This document shows, in pieces, positions 13,901-16,606 of a stretch of 16,606 bases of DNA; the stretch's first letter is position 1; each line of letters opens with the position of its first letter. Below the pieces are notes generated by a model. It was not told where the DNA came from and made no database searches. It saw only the letters and a program-made list of their open reading frames with translations. Made by a program: the position numbers and the translations under genes. Origin of the DNA: an uncultured Bacteroidota bacterium (lineage in GTDB: Bacteria; Bacteroidota; Ignavibacteria; UBA10030; UBA8401); NCBI GenBank assembly GCA_937920105.1, contig CALETH010000138.1:1-16606 (forward strand), read 5' to 3'.

Positions 13901-14785
13901 TTAAATATTTCTCGCTGGTTCTATGTGAATAAAAACATCTTTAATTTGAGGATTAAATTTGCAAATAGTGTCTTTCACTGTATGAGCAATACCATGCCCT
14001 TCTCGTACAGAAATTGTACCATCAACAACAACATGAAGGTCAACATAAAATTCAAAACCCATTTTTCGTATTTTACATTTATCTAATCCAACAACTCCTT
14101 CTACTTGTAAAGCAATAGTACGTACTTCGTTTTCAATTTCGGTTGGTGGAGCAGCATCCATAATTTCATTCAGTGCAGGACGAAAAATTTTGTACGCATT
14201 GTACGCAATTATTCCCGACGCAAAAAGTGCAGCCCAATCATCGGCACTTTCATATCCTTTCCCAGCAAATAATGCAATGGCAATTCCAACAAATGCAGCG
14301 GCTGAAGTAATGGCATCACTGCGATGATGCCATGCGTCGCTTTTTACCGCAGTACTATTCACACTTTCTCCTACTGTAAATACAAATCGAAATAATAACT
14401 CTTTTACAATCACAACAATAATCAAAACAAAAAGTGTAAATGGTTCGGGTGTATTATGTGGTGTGAGAATTTCTTTGATACTTTGTATTGCAATAATTAT
14501 TGCTGCAAGAAAAAGTGATATTCCAATAACGGTTGCTGCAAGCGGTTCGGCTTTACCGTGTCCGTAAGGATGATTTTTATCCGGAGGACGTGAAGCAATT
14601 CTTAATCCGCCCAAAACAATAAATGAACTGACTATATCAAGTGATGATTCTATTGCATCGGCAATTAATGCGTAAGAATTTCCAATTACTCCTGTTACGC
14701 CTTTAATAAAAGCGAGCAAAATATTTACGATTACACCAATACGTGTGGAATGTATTCCTTTTTCGGCGGGATGAGACGATTTCAT
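13901..14785 (-). CDS. Cation diffusion facilitator (CDF) metal exporter
   Basis: This is an inner-membrane divalent metal/proton antiporter of the FieF/CzcD family. The 294-residue product has six helices. Helix 2 carries ADAIESSLD, giving E46-x3-D50 at the metal site. Helix 5 carries HHRSD, giving H153-x3-D157 (compare the FieF H/D pair). The loop HPYGHGKAEPLAAT at 72-85 is the family signature. A C-terminal cytoplasmic domain of about 85 residues (GVVGLDKCKIRKMGFEFYVDLHVVVD, here split by loops) follows. Which metal is moved cannot be told; the Glu in helix 2 is not the His/Asp usual for zinc-specific members. It starts four bases after the pgpA stop. Confidence 0.92.
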   Translation of the reverse strand: MKSSHPAEKGIHSTRIGVIVNILLAFIKGVTGVIGNSYALIADAIESSLDIVSSFIVLGGLRIASRPPDKNHPYGHGKAEPLAATVIGISLFLAAIIIAIQSIKEILTPHNTPEPFTLFVLIIVVIVKELLFRFVFTVGESVNSTAVKSDAWHHRSDAITSAAAFVGIAIALFAGKGYESADDWAALFASGIIAYNAYKIFRPALNEIMDAAPPTEIENEVRTIALQVEGVVGLDKCKIRKMGFEFYVDLHVVVDGTISVREGHGIAHTVKDTICKFNPQIKDVFIHIEPARNI

Positions 14786-14789
14786 AATT

Positions 14790-15269
14790 TTATTTTAAAA
14801 ATAAAACTACTATTTGTAATATGATATTCGTGTAAATTCCCGCAACAACATCATCCAACATAATTCCCCAGCCACCATTCATTCTATCAAAAACGCGAGC
14901 AGGCCATGGTTTAATAATATCTAATATTCTAAAGAGAAAAAATGCAAGAATAAATGTTAGATAGGTTGATGGTAGAAAAAGTACACTTAACCACATTCCA
15001 ACAAATTCATCAATGGTAACAACACTTGGGTCGTGTCCGTGTGCTTTTTCCATTATTGTGGAAACATGCACTCCAATAAAAAAAAATGTGAGAATAAAGC
15101 CAGAAAGAATAAATGGGGATGTGAATGATGGAATGAAAAAAAATAATGCTGCGACAAAAGAACCAACTGTTCCGGAAACAATTGGCGAATAACCAGAAAA
15201 AAATCCTGAAGCAAAAAATTTTACAAAAAATGGAACTTGTTGAGATGAGTTATCAGATTCGTTCTTCAT
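14790..15269 (-). CDS. pgpA: Phosphatidylglycerophosphatase A
   Basis: PgpA removes the phosphate from phosphatidylglycerol phosphate, the step right after PgsA in phosphatidylglycerol synthesis at the inner membrane. The 159-residue product has the family segments SGFFSGYSPIVSGTVGSFVA at 21-40, HGHDPSVVTIDEFVGMW at 77-93, and FRILDIIKPWPARVFDR (about 113-129) followed by LDDVVAGIY. The conserved acidic residues D88, E89 and D139-D140 are visible. A start at 15332 is possible but would overlap pgsA by 80 bases and add an unrelated N-terminus, so I choose the ATG at 15269, which overlaps pgsA by 17 bases. Confidence 0.93.
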   Translation of the reverse strand: MKNESDNSSQQVPFFVKFFASGFFSGYSPIVSGTVGSFVAALFFFIPSFTSPFILSGFILTFFFIGVHVSTIMEKAHGHDPSVVTIDEFVGMWLSVLFLPSTYLTFILAFFLFRILDIIKPWPARVFDRMNGGWGIMLDDVVAGIYTNIILQIVVLFLK

Positions 15270-15858
15270 TGGGAGAAAAAAATTGTTTAATAATTTTCCA
15301 ATTATAAAAGAGATAAGAAATTCCTGTTGCAAGTGTGAGAAATGTTGTCAGCAACATTAACCAAAACATAATTTTGGGAGTAGCGAGTGTTTTACTGAGT
15401 GTGTATAAAATCGGAAGAAACTCCGGAGAATTTTGTACAATGTATGCAACGAGAAAATAATAAATCACAAAAAGCTGAAACAATGTTTTTGTTTTTGCAA
15501 AACCACTGGTATCAATAGGAGTGTTTTTTAATTCCGCATACGAACGCAACAGTGTAATACAAATATCTCTCAATACAATCAGCAATACCATCCACCATTC
15601 TGCATAACCAATAATGATGAAGGAAATAAATGCAGCAGAGGTTAACACTTTATCAGCAAGAGGGTCAAAAAATTTTCCCCATTGCGTAATGTAACCCCAC
15701 TTTCGTGCAACATAACCATCATACCAATCGGTAAGAGCGGCAAGAATAAAAACACCAACGGCTAATTGTTTATTGAGTGGTGATTCTGAAAACAATAAGA
15801 GAAGAAAAACTGGTGTTAGTAAAATTCTTAAAAGTGTTATTTGATTTGGAGGAGACAT
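15253..15858 (-). CDS. pgsA: CDP-diacylglycerol-glycerol-3-phosphate 3-phosphatidyltransferase
   Basis: PgsA joins CDP-diacylglycerol and glycerol-3-phosphate to make phosphatidylglycerol phosphate, the first step to phosphatidylglycerol and cardiolipin. The 201-residue membrane protein has the complete CDP-alcohol phosphotransferase motif: D44-x2-D47-G48-x2-A51-R52-x8-G61-x3-D65-x3-D69. It begins PNQITLLRILLTP, the usual PgsA N-terminus. Several hydrophobic helices follow. It is the first gene of the pgsA-pgpA-CDF-cinA operon. Only 16 bases separate its ATG from the rpmB terminator hairpin, so its promoter must overlap that hairpin or it depends on readthrough from rpmB. Confidence 0.95.
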   Translation of the reverse strand: MSPPNQITLLRILLTPVFLLLLFSESPLNKQLAVGVFILAALTDWYDGYVARKWGYITQWGKFFDPLADKVLTSAAFISFIIIGYAEWWMVLLIVLRDICITLLRSYAELKNTPIDTSGFAKTKTLFQLFVIYYFLVAYIVQNSPEFLPILYTLSKTLATPKIMFWLMLLTTFLTLATGISYLFYNWKIIKQFFSPNEERI

Positions 15859-15873
15859 TTTTTAGTGATAATG

Positions 15874-15905
15874 AAAAAGGTCATCGTATGATAGATGACC
15901 TTTTT
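15874..15905 (-). terminator. Terminator between rpmB and pgsA
   Basis: AAAAAGGTCATC at 15874-15885 pairs with GATGACCTTTTT at 15894-15905 (12-bp stem, 8-base loop), and T runs flank it on both strands. It follows rpmB on the minus strand. A second small hairpin, TTACAAT-AACA-ATTGTAA, lies at 15908-15925 between it and the rpmB stop. Confidence 0.85.
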
Positions 15906-15930
15906 TGTTACAATAACAATTGTAAAATAT

Positions 15931-16122
15931 TTATGCCGCTTTTTGAATTTTCCCTGCTTTAATGCAAGAGGTACAAACTTTCATTCGTTGTGCGGTACCA
16001 TTTACTAGTACACGGATTTTTTGTAAGTTTGGTAACCAACGGCGTGGTGTTCTATTATTTGAGTGGCTTACATGATGTCCTGCAAGAGGTCCTTTTCCAC
16101 AAATTTCACAGCGTTTTGCCAT
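15931..16122 (-). CDS. rpmB: 50S ribosomal protein L28
   Basis: The 63-residue product is L28, a structural protein of the large subunit. It begins MAKRCEICGKGPLAGHHVSH, then has SNNRTPRRWLPNLQKIRV and RMKVCTSCIKAGKI. It is a zinc-binding (C+) form with Cys5/Cys8 and Cys50/Cys53. The Shine-Dalgarno sequence AAAGGATAG lies upstream. rpmG (L33), often the neighbour of rpmB, is not present in the window. Confidence 0.97.
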   Translation of the reverse strand: MAKRCEICGKGPLAGHHVSHSNNRTPRRWLPNLQKIRVLVNGTAQRMKVCTSCIKAGKIQKAA

Positions 16123-16158
16123 AACAATTTCTATCCTTTCGTAAAATAAACTGGACTT

Positions 16159-16187
16159 AATATAGGATTTTTTTTTGTAGTTTGCAA
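16159..16187 (-). promoter_or_regulatory. Sigma70-like promoter of rpmB
   Basis: On the minus strand TTGCAA (16187-16182) and TATATT (16164-16159) are separated by 17 bases, about 37 bases upstream of the rpmB ATG. Confidence 0.55.
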
Positions 16188-16283
16188 GAAAACGACAGTA
16201 CTTACAAAATTTTTTATTGGTTAATATTAACCACTTTTTTTTCTTGATAATACAATTTTTTTTCGAAAAAGCAACGTTTTTTT

Positions 16284-16311
16284 TTGACTTTCAAAATTAA
16301 ATTACTACAAT
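16284..16311 (+). promoter_or_regulatory. Sigma70-like promoter for the small-peptide/lipoprotein unit
   Basis: TTGACT at 16284-16289 and TACAAT at 16306-16311 are separated by 16 bases. Transcription would start near 16318, giving a 20-base leader before the ATG at 16338 that includes the GAGGA Shine-Dalgarno site. Confidence 0.55.
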
Positions 16312-16337
16312 TAAGAAAAATAAATAGTGAGGATTCC

Positions 16338-16475
16338 ATGGAAACTGCTATTATCTCATTTAGTATTGTTATCATTACTCTCCTTATAAAAATATTTGTT
16401 GTCGACAAAATATCAAGGAATATACGGAATGAAAATAAAAAGAAACAAAATAATTCTAGTAACATGAAACCATAG
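16338..16475 (+). CDS. Small single-helix membrane peptide (hypothetical)
   Basis: The 45-residue product has one hydrophobic helix (about 3-21, AIISFSIVIITLLIKIFVV). A strongly basic, Asn-rich tail ending NNSSNMKP follows. No family is recognised. The support is positional: it has a good promoter at 16284-16311, GTGAGGA before the ATG, and a following lipoprotein gene 16 bp downstream with its own GAAAGGA. The architecture (one helix plus basic tail) resembles small membrane peptides such as regulators or type I toxins, but nothing in the sequence identifies it as either. Confidence 0.55.
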   Translation: METAIISFSIVIITLLIKIFVVDKISRNIRNENKKKQNNSSNMKP

Positions 16476-16491
16476 AAAGGAAAAACCCTTC

Positions 16492-16606
16492 ATGAAACCA
16501 CTTATCTATTCCAGCATCTTGAGTTCATTATTCATCATAGGATGCAATAACGAACCACCTACCTCACCACAAGAAATATCTGTTGAAAAAACAGAACAAG
16601 TAAATT
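16492..16606 (+). CDS. Lipoprotein, 5' part only (runs off the window)
   Basis: The first 38 residues are visible. MKPLIYSSILSSLFIIGCNN is a lipoprotein signal peptide with the lipobox FIIGC, giving an acylated Cys at 18. A Pro/Ser/Glu-rich linker (EPPTSPQEISVEKTEQVN) follows. GAAAGGA at 16475-16481 is the Shine-Dalgarno site, overlapping the stop of the small peptide gene. The mature domain lies outside the window, so no function can be stated. Confidence 0.7.
   Translation, partial: MKPLIYSSILSSLFIIGCNNEPPTSPQEISVEKTEQVN

Noticed and set aside
15269..15332. Upstream start for pgpA
   Set aside because: It would overlap pgsA by 80 bases and add residues outside the PgpA family; the ATG at 15269 gives the usual length.
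16214..16465. Minus-strand ORF of 83 residues
   Set aside because: It is antisense to the small-peptide gene that has a promoter and Shine-Dalgarno site, and it is low-complexity (Phe/Leu/Lys-rich).
1..16606. CRISPR array, integrase, transposase or rRNA
   Set aside because: No regularly spaced direct repeats, no recombinase-like proteins and no rRNA sequence were seen in the window.

Overview
The window is AT-rich bacterial chromosome, most likely from the Ignavibacteria/Chlorobi side of the Bacteroidota-Chlorobiota group. The main clue is the secreted protein on the minus strand at 8770-10749. It ends in a type IX secretion (T9SS) sorting domain that opens with the QNYPNPFNPTT phrase common in Ignavibacteria and relatives. 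Other pointers are weak Shine-Dalgarno sites and dispersed short repeats of the SFPRKRES kind. The assignment is an inference, because no rRNA or marker phylogeny is available here.

Layout. 1-1526: murB on the minus strand, flanked by dispersed palindromic repeats. 1527-4896: the conserved rpmH-rnpA-yidD-yidC cluster (ribosomal protein L34, RNase P protein, membrane-protein insertion), followed by a membrane-anchored zinc-ribbon/DUF2318-like protein. 4906-5545: an unusual tRNA-Phe locus. It holds a promoter, a broken tRNA-Phe copy, an intact tRNA-Phe(GAA), a second fragment, a GIY-YIG endonuclease gene, a third fragment that supplies the nuclease stop codon, and a terminator. 5651-8695: a plus-strand run of a NamZ/DUF1343 muramidase, two small membrane proteins and an alpha/beta-hydrolase esterase. 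8770-11175: a two-gene minus-strand unit encoding a small lipoprotein and a T9SS cargo protein. 11310-12563: dprA with its own promoter and terminator. 12638-15858: a tight minus-strand operon pgsA-pgpA-CDF exporter-cinA. 15874-16187: rpmB with promoter and terminator. 16284-16606: a plus-strand promoter, a 45-aa one-helix peptide and the start of a lipoprotein cut off by the window edge.

How the genes work together. Most genes are housekeeping functions for the cell envelope (murB, yidC, yidD, pgsA, pgpA, NamZ), translation (rpmH, rpmB, tRNA-Phe, rnpA) and DNA uptake (dprA, cinA).

The part most worth attention is the tRNA-Phe/GIY-YIG locus. Three tRNA fragments there carry a short perfect hairpin (TCCCGAY-loop-RTCGGGA) in place of internal tRNA arms. 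The hairpin pair that differs between copies differs in a compensatory way, and the nuclease frame runs into a tRNA fragment. I read this as a candidate tRNA-gene-associated homing-type element, possibly coupled to a palindromic repeat family. Its mobility is not shown by this window.
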